A stretch of DNA of 64,000 bases from Promicromonospora sp. Populi (GTDB taxonomy: Bacteria > Actinomycetota > Actinomycetes > Actinomycetales > Cellulomonadaceae): assembly GCF_041081105.1 (NCBI RefSeq), contig NZ_CP163528.1:5160925-5224924 (forward strand). The letters are read 5' to 3'. Shown here piece after piece: positions 1 to 9,312 of the stretch (its first letter is position 1; each line of letters begins with the position of its first letter). A program made the position numbers and the translations under genes. Under the pieces are notes generated by a model. The model was not told the origin of the DNA, did no database searches, and worked only from the letters and a program-made list of their open reading frames with translations.

Positions 1-216
1 GTCTCGCCCGGTCCCGGACAGGAGGCGAGCGCCTTCTTCAACAAGGGCTTCGTCGACGTCCAGCAGGACGGCGGCGGGTACAAGCGCATCCTGATGGCTG
101 GGTTCTCGGGAACGCAGACCAACACGTTCGCGCACGCGCCCGACGCCGCCCCGGCCAGCTGCCCGGGCTGCTACATGCAGCTGCCCGCGACGGGTCGCTG
201 CGACAGCTGCGACTGA
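1..216 (+). CDS. C-terminal end of an unidentified protein (partial)
   Basis: The first reading frame is open from the left edge to a TGA at 214-216 and gives 71 residues. The segment is rich in Gly, Ala and Pro and ends in a cysteine cluster (CPGCYM at the nucleotides around 160-177, then RCDSCD at the very end), which looks like a small metal or disulfide motif. The start and most of the gene lie outside the window, so no function can be assigned. It runs towards the flavoprotein gene at 276-1352, with a hairpin between the two. Confidence 0.5.
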   Translation, partial: VSPGPGQEASAFFNKGFVDVQQDGGGYKRILMAGFSGTQTNTFAHAPDAAPASCPGCYMQLPATGRCDSCD

Positions 217-245
217 CCTGTTCCGCACGGTGTGACCGAGCCTGC

Positions 246-262
246 CGGGCCTTCCAGGCCCG
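246..262. terminator. Hairpin between convergent genes
   Basis: CGGGCCT (246-252) and AGGCCCG (256-262) form a perfect 7-bp stem with a 3-nt loop. It sits between two converging coding regions (stop at 216 on the plus strand, stop at 276 on the minus strand), so it could terminate both. There is no long T tract on either side. Confidence 0.5.
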
Positions 263-275
263 TTGGGTCCGTGGC

Positions 276-1352
276 CTAGCCTGCGACCGGATGCCCGACG
301 GCGGCGAGAGCCGCCTCGGTGTCCGCGCCGACCAGGTCGGCGTTGAGGTGCGCGCCCGCCAGCGCGCCGGCCGCGGCCGAGGCGCCGACCTGGGCCATCG
401 GGTCGGTCGCGTTGCCGGCCACCCACACGCCCGGCACGTCGGTGGTGCCCGCCATACCGGTGACGAAGTGGCGGCCCATCCCGTTCGGTAGGTCCTGCAT
501 GGGCAGTCCGAGACCCTCCAGACCCTCGGCGCGCGCCCGCAGCCGGGTCGCGACCGCGAGGACCCGCCGGGCGACCAGCGTTCCGTCCGCGAGACGGACA
601 CCCGCGATGCCGCCGCCGTCGGCCGACACCACCCGGTCGACGGCGGCGTCGACGATCCGGATGCCGCGGGCGGCGAAGCGCGCCCGGGTGTCCTCGTCGA
701 GCTCCGTGCCGCGGCTGAAGTAGACCAGGTCGTCGGTCAGCTGGCGGAACAGCAGCGCCTGGTGGACCGACGCCGGGCCGATCGCCAGGACCCCGATGGG
801 CTGGTCCCGTACCTCCCAGCCGTGGCAGTACGGGCAGTGCACCACGCTGTGCCCCCAGTGCTCGGCCAGCCCGGGGACGTCGGGCAGCACGTCCCGCAGG
901 CCCGTGGCGACCAGCAGACGGCGCGCGTGCAGGGTGGCGCCGTCGGCCAGGGTGACGGTGAACCGCAGGTCGCCACCCGCGGACGGCTCGGTCGGGGCCG
1001 CGGCGACGACCTCGCCCGGGCGCACCGTGCCGCCATAGCGGCGGACCTCGGCGCGGCCCCGTTCCAGCAGCTCGGCCGGGGGAGTGCCGTCCAGGCCGAG
1101 CAGCCCGTGCACCCCGTCAGCAGGCGCGTTGCGCGGGCTGCCGCCGTCGACCACGACTACCGACCGGCGGGACCGGGCCAGCATCAGCGCGCCGTTCAGC
1201 CCGGCGGCCCCGCCGCCGATCACCACGGCGTCGATCGGCTCGGTCGGCAGCGTGCCAGCGGTGGCGATGCCCGAGGCGGCGGCGCCGGTGGTAGTGGCGA
1301 AGGTCGTATCGGCGTCGGCGTCGGCGTCGGGGTTGTGGGCGCTGGCGGTCAT
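276..1352 (-). CDS. FAD/NAD(P)-dependent oxidoreductase, thioredoxin-reductase-like
   Basis: A 358-residue flavoprotein. After an unusual low-complexity Asp-Ala leader there is an FAD Rossmann motif, VVIGGGAAGLNGA (about residues 43-55), then CPYCHGWE near the middle at the place of the redox-active CxxC of thioredoxin reductases. A C-terminal VPGVWVAGNATDP motif is the second FAD contact. The spacing CPYC rather than CATC, followed by HGWE, is typical of the small actinobacterial thioredoxin-reductase-like proteins that lack an obvious thioredoxin partner. The gene is divergent from an XRE-cupin regulator, which probably controls it. The substrate is unknown. Confidence 0.85.
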   Translation of the reverse strand: MTASAHNPDADADADTTFATTTGAAASGIATAGTLPTEPIDAVVIGGGAAGLNGALMLARSRRSVVVVDGGSPRNAPADGVHGLLGLDGTPPAELLERGRAEVRRYGGTVRPGEVVAAAPTEPSAGGDLRFTVTLADGATLHARRLLVATGLRDVLPDVPGLAEHWGHSVVHCPYCHGWEVRDQPIGVLAIGPASVHQALLFRQLTDDLVYFSRGTELDEDTRARFAARGIRIVDAAVDRVVSADGGGIAGVRLADGTLVARRVLAVATRLRARAEGLEGLGLPMQDLPNGMGRHFVTGMAGTTDVPGVWVAGNATDPMAQVGASAAAGALAGAHLNADLVGADTEAALAAVGHPVAG

Positions 1353-1423
1353 GTGGTTGTTCCTCTCCGTCGGGCCCGGTGCGGGCCGACACCGGCGACG
1401 CTAACCTCGGATTGCTGCATGAG

Positions 1424-1441
1424 CATAGAATTTTGCCTATG
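1424..1441. promoter_or_regulatory. Inverted repeat over the start of the XRE-cupin gene
   Basis: CATAG (1424-1428) and CTATG (1437-1441) are inverted around an 8-nt AT-rich spacer in otherwise GC-rich DNA. The element contains a possible -10 box, TAGAAT (1426-1431), 7 nt before the ATG at 1439, so the mRNA would be leaderless. The position suggests an operator for autoregulation and for control of the divergent oxidoreductase. Confidence 0.5.
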
Positions 1442-2029
1442 ACGCAAGAAGATGGCGAGCTCGACAGCCTCGTACGCAAACGGATCCGCGCGCTGCGGGT
1501 GGCTCAGGGCTGGTCCCTGGAGGAGCTGGCCACCCGCGCCCGCGTCAGCCAGTCCACGCTCAGCCGCATCGAGAACGGCCAGCGCCGCCTGGCCCTGGAC
1601 CAGCTCGTGACCCTCGCGCGCGCCCTGGACACCTCCCTCGACCAGCTCGTGGAGACGGCCACGGACGACGTCATCACCAACCCGACGATCGACGGTCCCC
1701 GCGGGCAGCTGCGCTGGCCCATCAAGGCCGAACCCGGCATGACCGTCATCCGGCAGCGGCTGACCAGCCCGGCCCCCGACAACCCGGCCCGCATGCGCGC
1801 CCACCCGGGCCGCGAGTGGTTGGTCGTCATCTCCGGTGCCGCCACGCTGCTACTGGGCAACCGCCGCTTCCGCATCGAGACCAACCAGGCGGCGGAGTTC
1901 CCCACGATGCTGCCGCACGCGATCGGCGCCGAGGGTGGCCCCTGCGAGACCCTGGCCATCTTCGACCGCGACGCCCGCCGCGGCCACCAGCGCGACGCCG
2001 CCCCCGCAAAACCCAGCGGCCAGGCCTGA
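1439..2029 (+). CDS. XRE-family transcriptional regulator with C-terminal cupin
   Basis: This 196-residue protein has an N-terminal helix-turn-helix (about residues 8-65, with SLEELATRARVSQSTLSRIE as the core) and a C-terminal cupin barrel (about 100-180, HPGREWLVVISGAATLLLG). That is the usual layout of HTH_3/cupin_2 one-component regulators that sense a small molecule. An in-frame start 60 nt upstream exists, but ATG 1439 is preferred because a TAGAAT box sits 7 nt before it and the HTH begins shortly after. It is divergent from the flavoprotein gene, its likely target. Confidence 0.85.
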   Translation: MTQEDGELDSLVRKRIRALRVAQGWSLEELATRARVSQSTLSRIENGQRRLALDQLVTLARALDTSLDQLVETATDDVITNPTIDGPRGQLRWPIKAEPGMTVIRQRLTSPAPDNPARMRAHPGREWLVVISGAATLLLGNRRFRIETNQAAEFPTMLPHAIGAEGGPCETLAIFDRDARRGHQRDAAPAKPSGQA

Positions 2030-2397
2030 CGGCGGTTGTTAGGCTCCCGCGCGATAACGACGGAGATCGACGGGCTGCCGATACACCTGAAGGCGCCGCA
2101 CGACCTGTCGTTCGACGTCGCGGCGCGAGCTATGCGCCCCGAACGGAGCGCGCGCTGGCCGTCGGTCTCCGCACTGGCCGAAGCCTGGCGGATGGCGGTC
2201 TGAGGGCAGATCGGGGCCGGCTTCATTGCTGCGCTCGCGGTGACTGTACGAATTCGAGGTGGGTTGCTCTGCGTAGACGTTGTCTACTGACAGTGACGGA
2301 CCTGGAATTCGTAGTGTTACCCCGACGCCGACCCGGGCTCCCGCTCTGCCACTGACCTGGTGCGGGCCTGGCGCGCCCGGCCCGCAACAATGGCCCT
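2030..2397. other. Gene-free stretch with nested inverted repeats
   Basis: No convincing gene was found here. The stretch carries an outer inverted repeat, TACGAATTC (2247-2255) and GAATTCGTA (2305-2313), whose arms extend inward with one mismatch. Inside lies a perfect GTAGAC-GTT-GTCTAC palindrome (2273-2287). Confidence 0.45.
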
Positions 2398-2937
2398 ATG
2401 AGCACGCCTCGCCGCCCCTCGCGCCCAGACCCCGCCACGCTCAGCGACGACGAGAAGGAGGCGTTCGCCGAGCGGCTCCGCGAACGGGTCTACGTCACGT
2501 TTGCCGTGCTCGCCGTCATCCTCACGCTGCTGACCCATGCCGAAGGGCTGGCCGCCGGGACCGCAGCGGCCTCGCTGACCATCACCGCCGTCGGCACCGT
2601 GGCCGCCGCGTGGCTGGCGGAGCTCATCGCGCACCTCGCCGCGCACGGCGGGTTCCCCGACCGGGCACACCTGCGCGCGATGACGGGTACGAGTGGCGGC
2701 GCTCTGCTGACCCTCATGGTCCCGCTGCTCGCACTCCTGGTGGCGGGCCTGGGCTGGTGGGAGGTGACCACCGCGCGACACGTCGGTGTCGGCGCACTGA
2801 TCGCCTCCCTCGTGCTCATCGCCTGGCTCGGCGTCCGCCGCGCCAGCCTGCCCTGGCCAGCCCGGATCCTGGCGCTAGGTGTCCTCGCCGTCCTCGCCGG
2901 AGTGGTGGTCGCCCTGAAGCTGCTCGCCCACGGCTGA
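2398..2937 (+). CDS. Hypothetical four-helix membrane protein
   Basis: The 179-residue product has a charged N-terminal arm of about 30 residues and then four hydrophobic segments (about 31-52, 100-120, 128-145 and 154-175). Between the first and second segments is a histidine-containing amphipathic stretch, LAELIAHLAAHGGFPDRAHL. No family was recognised. It is a stand-alone gene between the repeat-bearing gap and an MFS gene. Confidence 0.65.
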   Translation: MSTPRRPSRPDPATLSDDEKEAFAERLRERVYVTFAVLAVILTLLTHAEGLAAGTAAASLTITAVGTVAAAWLAELIAHLAAHGGFPDRAHLRAMTGTSGGALLTLMVPLLALLVAGLGWWEVTTARHVGVGALIASLVLIAWLGVRRASLPWPARILALGVLAVLAGVVVALKLLAHG

Positions 2938-3048
2938 GGGCTCCTGCCGCTTGGCTGAGGCGCGTCGCCGCACGGCACGGGTGTCGCACGCACCACACTG
3001 TCCGAAATCCGCTTTCCGCGCCGGTACCGCGCGGGCGAGGATCAGGCA

Positions 3049-4335
3049 GTGACATCCTCTCCAAGCTCCACCGCCCTCGGTTTCTGGGCGGACCTGCCGC
3101 GTGACGGCCGCTGGCTGCTCTCTACCGTTGTGGTGCAGTTCTTCGGCCGCGGCCTGACACTCCCGTTCACGATCATCTACCTGCACGAGGTGCGCGGCTT
3201 CTCGCTCGGCCTGTCCGGGACGCTCATGGGGCTGATCGCCGTGGTCGGCCTGCTCGTCACCGGTCCGGCCGGTGCCCTCGTTGACCGGTACGGCGCCCGG
3301 CGGGTCATGCTCACCGGCCTGTTCTTCGCTGTGGCGGGGTACGCGGTGCTCGCGTTCGCCACGGTCCCGGCGGTCGCGGCCCTGGGGCTCGCGCTCTTCG
3401 GCGTGCAGCTCGGCGTCGGGTGGCCGTCGGTCAATGCGCTCGTCGCCACGGTGGTCGACGGCGACCTGCGCCAGCGCTACTACGGCGTGAACTTTGCCCT
3501 GCTCAACCTGGGTGTCGGCGTGGGCGGTGTCGTCGGCGGGCTCGTGGTCGACGTCGAGCGGCCGGAGACCTTCGTCATGGCGTTCCTGGTCAACGCGGCC
3601 ACGTTCGTCGTCCCCGTCGTCGTACTGATGGGGCCGCTGCGCCACCTGCACGGGCGGGTCGACCGGCCGGACGACGGCGGCGCCGCGGAGGGGTACCTCT
3701 CGATCCTGCGCCGGCCCGAGGTGCTCTGGCTCTCCGCGCTCGGGCTGCTCGCGGCGTTCGTGGGCTACGGGCAGATGGAGGGCGGTTTCCCCGCCTTCGC
3801 CCGGCTGGTGGCCGAGGTCTCGACCCGCGCGATCGGCTTCGCGTTCGTGGTCAACACGGTGGTGATCGTAGTGCTGCAGTTCTGGGTGATGAACCGGGTC
3901 GGCGGACGGCGCCGCACGCGCGTGCTCGCCCTCATGGCCGTGGTCTGGGCGGCGGCCTGGCTCCTGCTCGGCGGCGCCGGCCTCGTGCCCGGCGGCACGG
4001 CGGCCGTCGTGATCGTCCTGGTCTTCCACGGCCTCTTCGGGCTGGGGGAGACCCTGATGCAGTCCGTCCTGCCCGCCCTGACCAATGACATGGCGCCCGC
4101 GCACCTGCGCGGCCGCTACAACGCGATCAGCTCCGGCGCGTTCCAGGCCGGCACCATCGCCGGCCCCGTGGTCGCTGGCCTGCTGCTGGAGCGCGGGTGG
4201 GCCGGCGGCTTCATCGGGGTCGTGGTGGCCGGCTGCCTGGGGATCGTCGCGATCGCGCTCGCCGTCGGGCGGCGGGTGACGCCGGAGGTCGACGGCGTCC
4301 CCCGCTCGACCGCCGTTGAGAGCGGGAACGCGTAG
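3049..4335 (+). CDS. MFS transporter
   Basis: This 428-residue major facilitator has twelve predicted membrane segments. The loop between helices 2 and 3 carries the signature GALVDRYGARRVML (about residues 76-89). The length and layout match DHA1-type drug:H+ antiporters such as the MdtH group, but the substrate cannot be read from sequence. A GTG start at 3049 is used; no Shine-Dalgarno sequence is visible, and GAGGAT lies 6 nt upstream, so the mRNA may be leaderless. It has the same orientation as the next MFS gene, which begins 45 nt after its stop. Confidence 0.85.
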   Translation: MTSSPSSTALGFWADLPRDGRWLLSTVVVQFFGRGLTLPFTIIYLHEVRGFSLGLSGTLMGLIAVVGLLVTGPAGALVDRYGARRVMLTGLFFAVAGYAVLAFATVPAVAALGLALFGVQLGVGWPSVNALVATVVDGDLRQRYYGVNFALLNLGVGVGGVVGGLVVDVERPETFVMAFLVNAATFVVPVVVLMGPLRHLHGRVDRPDDGGAAEGYLSILRRPEVLWLSALGLLAAFVGYGQMEGGFPAFARLVAEVSTRAIGFAFVVNTVVIVVLQFWVMNRVGGRRRTRVLALMAVVWAAAWLLLGGAGLVPGGTAAVVIVLVFHGLFGLGETLMQSVLPALTNDMAPAHLRGRYNAISSGAFQAGTIAGPVVAGLLLERGWAGGFIGVVVAGCLGIVAIALAVGRRVTPEVDGVPRSTAVESGNA

Positions 4336-4380
4336 GCCGCCGCCGAGGGGCGCCCCGATGAGCGACTAATGTGTCCCGAG

Positions 4381-5607
4381 ATGTGGAGTCGCGTGTGGGT
4401 CAGCGGGGGGCTCGTGCTGGTCGGCGTGCTCGCGATCGCCGCCAACCTGCGCGCCGCCATCACCGTGGTGGGCCCGGTCGCCGACGACGTCGCCGCCGAC
4501 CTCGACCTTTTGGCCACGCAGGTCTCGCTCCTGGTCTCCCTGCCGCTGCTGTGCTTCGGTGCGTTCGCGCTCGTCGCGCCCCGGCTGCTGGCGCGCTGGG
4601 GGATCGAGGCGACCGCCGTGGTCGCGCTGACCGCGCTGGGGGTCGGCATCGTCGGCAGGTCGCTGCCGCTGACCGGCGCGCTCTGGGTGGGCACCGTGCT
4701 GCTCGGCGCGGGTGTCGCGACCCTGAACGTCGCCCTGCCCGCCCTGGTCAAGCGGGACTTCCCGCACCACGTCGGACGCCTGACGGGCGCCTACTCGGCC
4801 ACGCAGTCGGCGTTCGCCGCGATCTCCGCGGTGGTCGCGGTGCCGTTGGCCGGGACGCAGCCCGAGGGGTGGCGGATCGCGTTCGGGATCTGGGCGGGGC
4901 TGACCCTGGTGGCGTTGGGGCTGATGGTGCCGCGCTGGCGGGCGTCGGTCCGGGCGGGGTCCGGCGGCCCTCGGCTCGGGGAGGTCGCGGATCCGACCGC
5001 AGCCCGCGCCACGGTCGGCGCGGCCCCGAGCCGGGCGCCCTGGCGCAGCGCCCTCGGCTGGCAGGTCGCGTGCTACATGGGCCTGCAGTCCACGTTCTAC
5101 TACTCGGTCGTCACGTGGTGGCCGTCGGTCGAGACCGCCGCGGGCTTCACGTCCGGCGCGGCGGGTGCGCACCAGGGGCTGCTCCAGGTCACCGGGATCC
5201 TCGCGTCCCTGGCCGCGGGCCGGCTCATCGACCGCAGCCGATCGCGAGGGCAGAGCGGGCTCGTGGTGGCGTTCTCCGGCTTGTCGGCCGTCGCCGTAGC
5301 GGGCGAGCTGGTGGCGCCCGGCTGGTGGGCCGTCTGGATCGTGCTGCTCGGCGCGGGGACGGCCGCGTCGTTCGTGACCGCGCTCTCGCTCTTCAGCCTG
5401 CGCACCGAGGGCCACGCCCAGGCGGCGGCGCTGTCGGGGATGGCCCAGGCGTTCGGCTACGGCCTCGCGGCGCTCGGCCCCCTGCTGGTGGGCACCCTCC
5501 ACGACGCGACGGCGAGCTGGGGCATACCGCTGGCGATCCTGCTGGCCATGAAGGTCCCGGAGATAGCGGCGGGCGCCCTGGCCGGGCGCCGCCGCACAAT
5601 CGAGTAG
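4381..5607 (+). CDS. MFS transporter, CynX/NimT type
   Basis: A 408-residue twelve-helix carrier. The first helix ends in a LRAAITVVGPV segment and the protein has the overall layout of the CynX/NimT (cyanate, 2-nitroimidazole) transporter group. A second ATG lies in frame at 4369. The ATG at 4381 is preferred because TAATGT (4367-4372) stands 8 nt upstream as a -10 box of a leaderless transcript and would overlap the earlier start. The transported compound is unknown. Confidence 0.82.
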   Translation: MWSRVWVSGGLVLVGVLAIAANLRAAITVVGPVADDVAADLDLLATQVSLLVSLPLLCFGAFALVAPRLLARWGIEATAVVALTALGVGIVGRSLPLTGALWVGTVLLGAGVATLNVALPALVKRDFPHHVGRLTGAYSATQSAFAAISAVVAVPLAGTQPEGWRIAFGIWAGLTLVALGLMVPRWRASVRAGSGGPRLGEVADPTAARATVGAAPSRAPWRSALGWQVACYMGLQSTFYYSVVTWWPSVETAAGFTSGAAGAHQGLLQVTGILASLAAGRLIDRSRSRGQSGLVVAFSGLSAVAVAGELVAPGWWAVWIVLLGAGTAASFVTALSLFSLRTEGHAQAAALSGMAQAFGYGLAALGPLLVGTLHDATASWGIPLAILLAMKVPEIAAGALAGRRRTIE

Positions 5608-5655
5608 AGCACGTGAGGCGGCGACCTACAGACGGTCGGTCCTAGGCTCAGGGCG

Positions 5656-6840
5656 ATGAGCGGATCGAGGGATGCCCCGGGGCGGTCGCGCCGGGCGGCG
5701 GCGCGGGAGCGGCTGGTCGACACCGTCCTGGTCCTGGCCGCCGGCGGGCTGTGGCTGATCACGGTGGGCATGCAGCTCGACGAGCCGGGGCCGGTGCCCG
5801 GCTGGGTCCCGTACGTCGACTGGTTCCCGGGGGTGCTCGGCTGCATTGCGCTGTGGTGGCGGCGCCGGTTCCCCATGGTGCTCGGCGTCGTCCTGGCCGC
5901 GGCGAGCTCTTTCTCGGAGGCGATCTCCGGTGCGGCGATCATCGGGCTGTTCACTGTGGCCGTTCATCGCTCGACCCGGGCCACGGCGGCGGTGTGCGCT
6001 GTCAGCTTGGCGGCGCTCACCACGTATCAGCTGCTCTGGCCCATCACGGGCGCCCCACCGCTCACGGTGTTCATCATCATCGGCCTGGGGCACATCGCCG
6101 TCGTGGCGTGGGGGCTGTCGGTGCGCAACCGCCGGGCGCTGGTCACGTCCTTGCGGGAGCGGGCCGTCGCGGCCGAGGTCGAGGCGCAGCTGCGGGCCGA
6201 AACCTCCCAGCACGAGGCGCGCGAGGCCCTCGCGCGCGAGATGCACGACGTGCTTGGTCACCGGCTCTCGCTGCTCAGTGTCCACGCGGGCGCCCTCGCC
6301 TACTCCCGCGCCGCGCCGCCCGAGGACATGGCGCGGGCGGCCGAGGTGGTCCGGGAGAACGCGCACCGCGCCCTGCAGGATCTCCGCGAGGTGATCGGGG
6401 TACTCCGGGCTCCCGTGGGCGAGCTGCCGCTGCCGGCCGTCGAGGACGTCCTGGAGCTGATCGACGAGGCCCGCCAGGCCGGGACGTCGGTCGAGCTGCG
6501 CGACGAGGCGGGGGTGACGACCGGCGTCCGCTCCCTCCCGGAGACGCAGGGCCGCACCGTCTACCGCCTCGTGCAGGAGGGCCTGACCAACGTGCGCAAG
6601 CACGCACCGGGCACACCGGTAGTGGTGCGGATCGCGGGGCGGTCCGGCGACCACGTGCTCGCCGAGGTGGTCAACGGCTCGCCGGCGGGTCCGCCGTCCT
6701 ACCCCGAACAGCCCGACGGTTCCGGAGCCGGGCTGCGCGGGCTGGGGGAGCGCGCCCGGCTTGTCGCCGGGCAGCTCGACCACGGCCCGACGGAGTCGGG
6801 CGGCTGGCGGGTCCGCTTGCGCCTACCCTGGCCGTCGTGA
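5656..6840 (+). CDS. Sensor histidine kinase, NarL-partner type
   Basis: A 394-residue membrane kinase. Residues 1-150 hold about five hydrophobic helices. A HisKA_3 dimerisation domain follows, with the phosphoacceptor His197 in REMHDVLGHRLS, and then a HATPase_c domain with the N box around VQEGLTNVRKHA and a glycine-rich box GSGAGLRGLGERA. TAGGCT (5643-5648) lies 7 nt before the ATG, so the mRNA is probably leaderless. Its stop overlaps the start of the response regulator gene, so the two form one operon. The signal is unknown. Confidence 0.9.
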   Translation: MSGSRDAPGRSRRAAARERLVDTVLVLAAGGLWLITVGMQLDEPGPVPGWVPYVDWFPGVLGCIALWWRRRFPMVLGVVLAAASSFSEAISGAAIIGLFTVAVHRSTRATAAVCAVSLAALTTYQLLWPITGAPPLTVFIIIGLGHIAVVAWGLSVRNRRALVTSLRERAVAAEVEAQLRAETSQHEAREALAREMHDVLGHRLSLLSVHAGALAYSRAAPPEDMARAAEVVRENAHRALQDLREVIGVLRAPVGELPLPAVEDVLELIDEARQAGTSVELRDEAGVTTGVRSLPETQGRTVYRLVQEGLTNVRKHAPGTPVVVRIAGRSGDHVLAEVVNGSPAGPPSYPEQPDGSGAGLRGLGERARLVAGQLDHGPTESGGWRVRLRLPWPS

Positions 6841-7565
6841 CCGTTCCCCTGCCCGACGACGCGCCTGCCGGCGACGTGGCGCCCGGCGACCGGCCGACCA
6901 TCACCGTGCTGCTCGCCGACGACGACCCGGTGGTCCGGTTCGGCCTCAGGATGATGCTGAGCGGCGCCCCCGACCTGCGGGTGGTGGCCGAGGCGAGCGA
7001 CGGCGCCGAGGCGGTCGAGCTGGCCGGGCGCCATCGTCCGGATGTCGTGCTGATGGACATCCGGATGCCCGGCACCGACGGGCTCACCGCCACCGAGACG
7101 CTGCGGAGCCGCACGCCCGCACCGCAGGTCATGGTGCTCACTACGTTTGACGCCGACGCCCACGTGCTGCGCGCCCTGCGAGCCGGGGCTGCCGGGTTCC
7201 TGCTCAAGGACACGCCGCCGGACGAGCTTGTCATCGCGATCCGGCACGCGGCCCAGGGCCGCCCCGTGCTCTCGCCAGAGGTGACCCGGCGGCTCATCAA
7301 CCGGGTCGCGGAGTCTGGGCAGGACACCCGCCGGGCCGCGGCTCGTCGTCGGCTCGAAGCGCTCAGCGAGCGGGAACGGGCGATTGCCGTCGAGATCGGG
7401 TCGGGGCGCTCCAACGCCGAGATCGCGGCACGCCAGTTCCTCGGCCTGACCACGGTCAAGACCCATGCGTCGGCGATCCTCGCCAAGCTCGACCTCAACA
7501 ACCGCGTGCAGGTGGCCCTGCTTGTGCACGAGGCCGGGCTCGACGACCCGGAACGAAGCGAATGA
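6837..7565 (+). CDS. Response regulator, NarL/LuxR type
   Basis: This 242-residue regulator begins at a GTG that overlaps the kinase stop (GTGA). The receiver domain covers about residues 20-140, with the acidic pair in LLADDDPVVRFG, the phosphoacceptor Asp74 in LMDIRMPGTDG and the conserved Lys in FLLKDTPP. A LuxR helix-turn-helix follows from about 175 to 238 (LSERERAIAVEIGSGRSNAE). The open frame runs far upstream in antisense-like sequence, but the homology and the translational coupling fix the start here. Confidence 0.9.
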   Translation: MTVPLPDDAPAGDVAPGDRPTITVLLADDDPVVRFGLRMMLSGAPDLRVVAEASDGAEAVELAGRHRPDVVLMDIRMPGTDGLTATETLRSRTPAPQVMVLTTFDADAHVLRALRAGAAGFLLKDTPPDELVIAIRHAAQGRPVLSPEVTRRLINRVAESGQDTRRAAARRRLEALSERERAIAVEIGSGRSNAEIAARQFLGLTTVKTHASAILAKLDLNNRVQVALLVHEAGLDDPERSE

Positions 7566-7656
7566 CCAGCCCGCGCGGGCACGTTCCTCCTATGGTCGGA
7601 AGGTCCTGACCCATCGGCCGATGTGCGCACCGGGTGAAAAACCTAGCGTCGATTGC

Positions 7657-9294
7657 ATGCCTCGATCACCTCGACAGACCGGCCTGCCAGCCACATCCCT
7701 ACGGATCGCCGCGGTGCTGACCGCCGCCGCACTGGCCCTGAGCGGCTGCGCCGTCGGCACCAGCGCGGCGCTGGCCGCATCGCCGGACCACCGCCCGCCC
7801 ACGCCCGTCGTGCCCGCACCCACCCCCGACCCGATCGACTGGACCGAGTGCGGCCCGGGCCTGGACTGCGCCACGGTTGAGGTCCCGCTGGAGTACACCG
7901 AGCCCAACGGCGAGCAGATCTTCCTCGGCGTGACCCGCCACCGCGCCACCGACCCGGAGAACCGCATCGGCAGCCTGTTCATCAACCCGGGCGGTCCGGG
8001 TGTGGCGGCCACCGAGATGGTCGCGTCCATCAACCCCGACAGCCCTACCAGCCCGTTCTCGCCCGACGTCGTGGCCCGCTTCGACGTCGTCGGCATGGAC
8101 CCGCGCGGTGTCGGCGAGTCGGGCGCCGTCCGCTGCCTCACCGATGAGCAGCGCGCCGAGCAGGCGGCCGAGGACCGCGACCCGACCGTCCCCGGCGGGA
8201 AGCGGTTCGGCAGGCTGCTTGCCGACGCCCGCACGTTCACCGAGGGCTGCCTGTACCACCAGAGCCCCGAGTTCCTGGCGAGCCTGTCCACCGACAACGT
8301 GGCCCGCGACCTGGACCAGGTGCGCGCCGCGCTCGGCGAGGAGCAGGTCACCTTCTACGGCGCGTCCTACGGCACGGTGGTCGGCCCCATGTACGCCACG
8401 CTGTTCCCGGAGCGGGTGCGCCAGATGGTGATCGACGCCCCCGTCGACACCCACCTGTGGCAGAACGACCCGCTCCAGCTGCTCGACGACGTCGCCCAGT
8501 CGAACGAGGAGACTCTCGATGCGTGGTTCGAGACGTGCCGCGCCGAGGGCGTCGAGGCGTGCGCCTTCGGTGACGGCGAGCCGGAGGCCGCCTTCGACGC
8601 CCTCATCGCCGAGCTGGAGGCGGAGCCGCTGCAGGTGCCGCCGACGGAGGGCCTCACCCCGGGCGGCCCGCTCGACGGCGCGATGGCGCTCGAGGCCGTG
8701 CGAGGGGCCGCCGGCAACCGGGCGCTCTGGCCTGTGCTCACTGCGGGTCTGCTCGCCGCGCAGCAGGGCAACGGCACGGCCTTGCACTTCCTGGTCTCGA
8801 GGATCTCGGTAGCACCGTTCGGCGGTCCGTTCGCGACCCTCCAGGAGCCCCACACCGCTGTGCGCTGCGCCGACTGGCCGGCGCTGACCAACCTGGCGGA
8901 GCACCGTGCCGCGGCGAAGAAGATCACCGCGCGCGACGATCGGCTGGGCAGCCGGGCCGCCTACAGCGCGCTCAACTGCGCGTTGTGGCCGGCCAAGAAC
9001 GAGGACCGGTTCGCCGACGAACTCACCGGCGCCGGCGCCCCGCCGGTCCTGGTGGTCGGCGGTCGCCTGGACAACGTGTCCCCGTACCACTGGGCGCAGG
9101 CCATGACCGAGCGGCTGGAGAACTCCGTGCTGCTCACCCGTGAGGGTGTCGCCCACACCTCGTACCGCACGAGCGGCCCATGCATCGACGACGCGGTCGA
9201 CGCCGCACTGATCGACGGCGTGCTCCCGCCGGAGGGCACCGTCTGCGCTGTCCCTCCGGCAACAACCCGCCCGCCGACCGCCCCCGCCGTCTGA
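7657..9294 (+). CDS. Secreted alpha/beta hydrolase, tripeptidyl aminopeptidase type
   Basis: A 545-residue lipoprotein. The leader ends in ALSGC (lipobox Cys about residue 30) after a hydrophobic run. The alpha/beta hydrolase fold has the oxyanion segment INPGGPG, the nucleophile serine in FYGASYGTVVG and a C-terminal GVAHTSYR that supplies the histidine. A TAP-like C-terminal domain covers about 420-520. These enzymes (Streptomyces Tap, SlpD/SlpE) remove short N-terminal peptides outside the cell. TAGCGT (7644-7649) stands 7 nt before ATG 7657, which decides the start over two upstream in-frame ones. Confidence 0.88.
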   Translation: MPRSPRQTGLPATSLRIAAVLTAAALALSGCAVGTSAALAASPDHRPPTPVVPAPTPDPIDWTECGPGLDCATVEVPLEYTEPNGEQIFLGVTRHRATDPENRIGSLFINPGGPGVAATEMVASINPDSPTSPFSPDVVARFDVVGMDPRGVGESGAVRCLTDEQRAEQAAEDRDPTVPGGKRFGRLLADARTFTEGCLYHQSPEFLASLSTDNVARDLDQVRAALGEEQVTFYGASYGTVVGPMYATLFPERVRQMVIDAPVDTHLWQNDPLQLLDDVAQSNEETLDAWFETCRAEGVEACAFGDGEPEAAFDALIAELEAEPLQVPPTEGLTPGGPLDGAMALEAVRGAAGNRALWPVLTAGLLAAQQGNGTALHFLVSRISVAPFGGPFATLQEPHTAVRCADWPALTNLAEHRAAAKKITARDDRLGSRAAYSALNCALWPAKNEDRFADELTGAGAPPVLVVGGRLDNVSPYHWAQAMTERLENSVLLTREGVAHTSYRTSGPCIDDAVDAALIDGVLPPEGTVCAVPPATTRPPTAPAV

Positions 9295-9312
9295 CCGGCT
9301 AGGTCGCGACCC

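Noticed and set aside
5751..6836. Upstream extension of the response regulator frame
   Set aside because: The extension overlaps the kinase gene and reads Arg/Gly/Ala-rich nonsense; the receiver domain begins only after the GTG at 6837.
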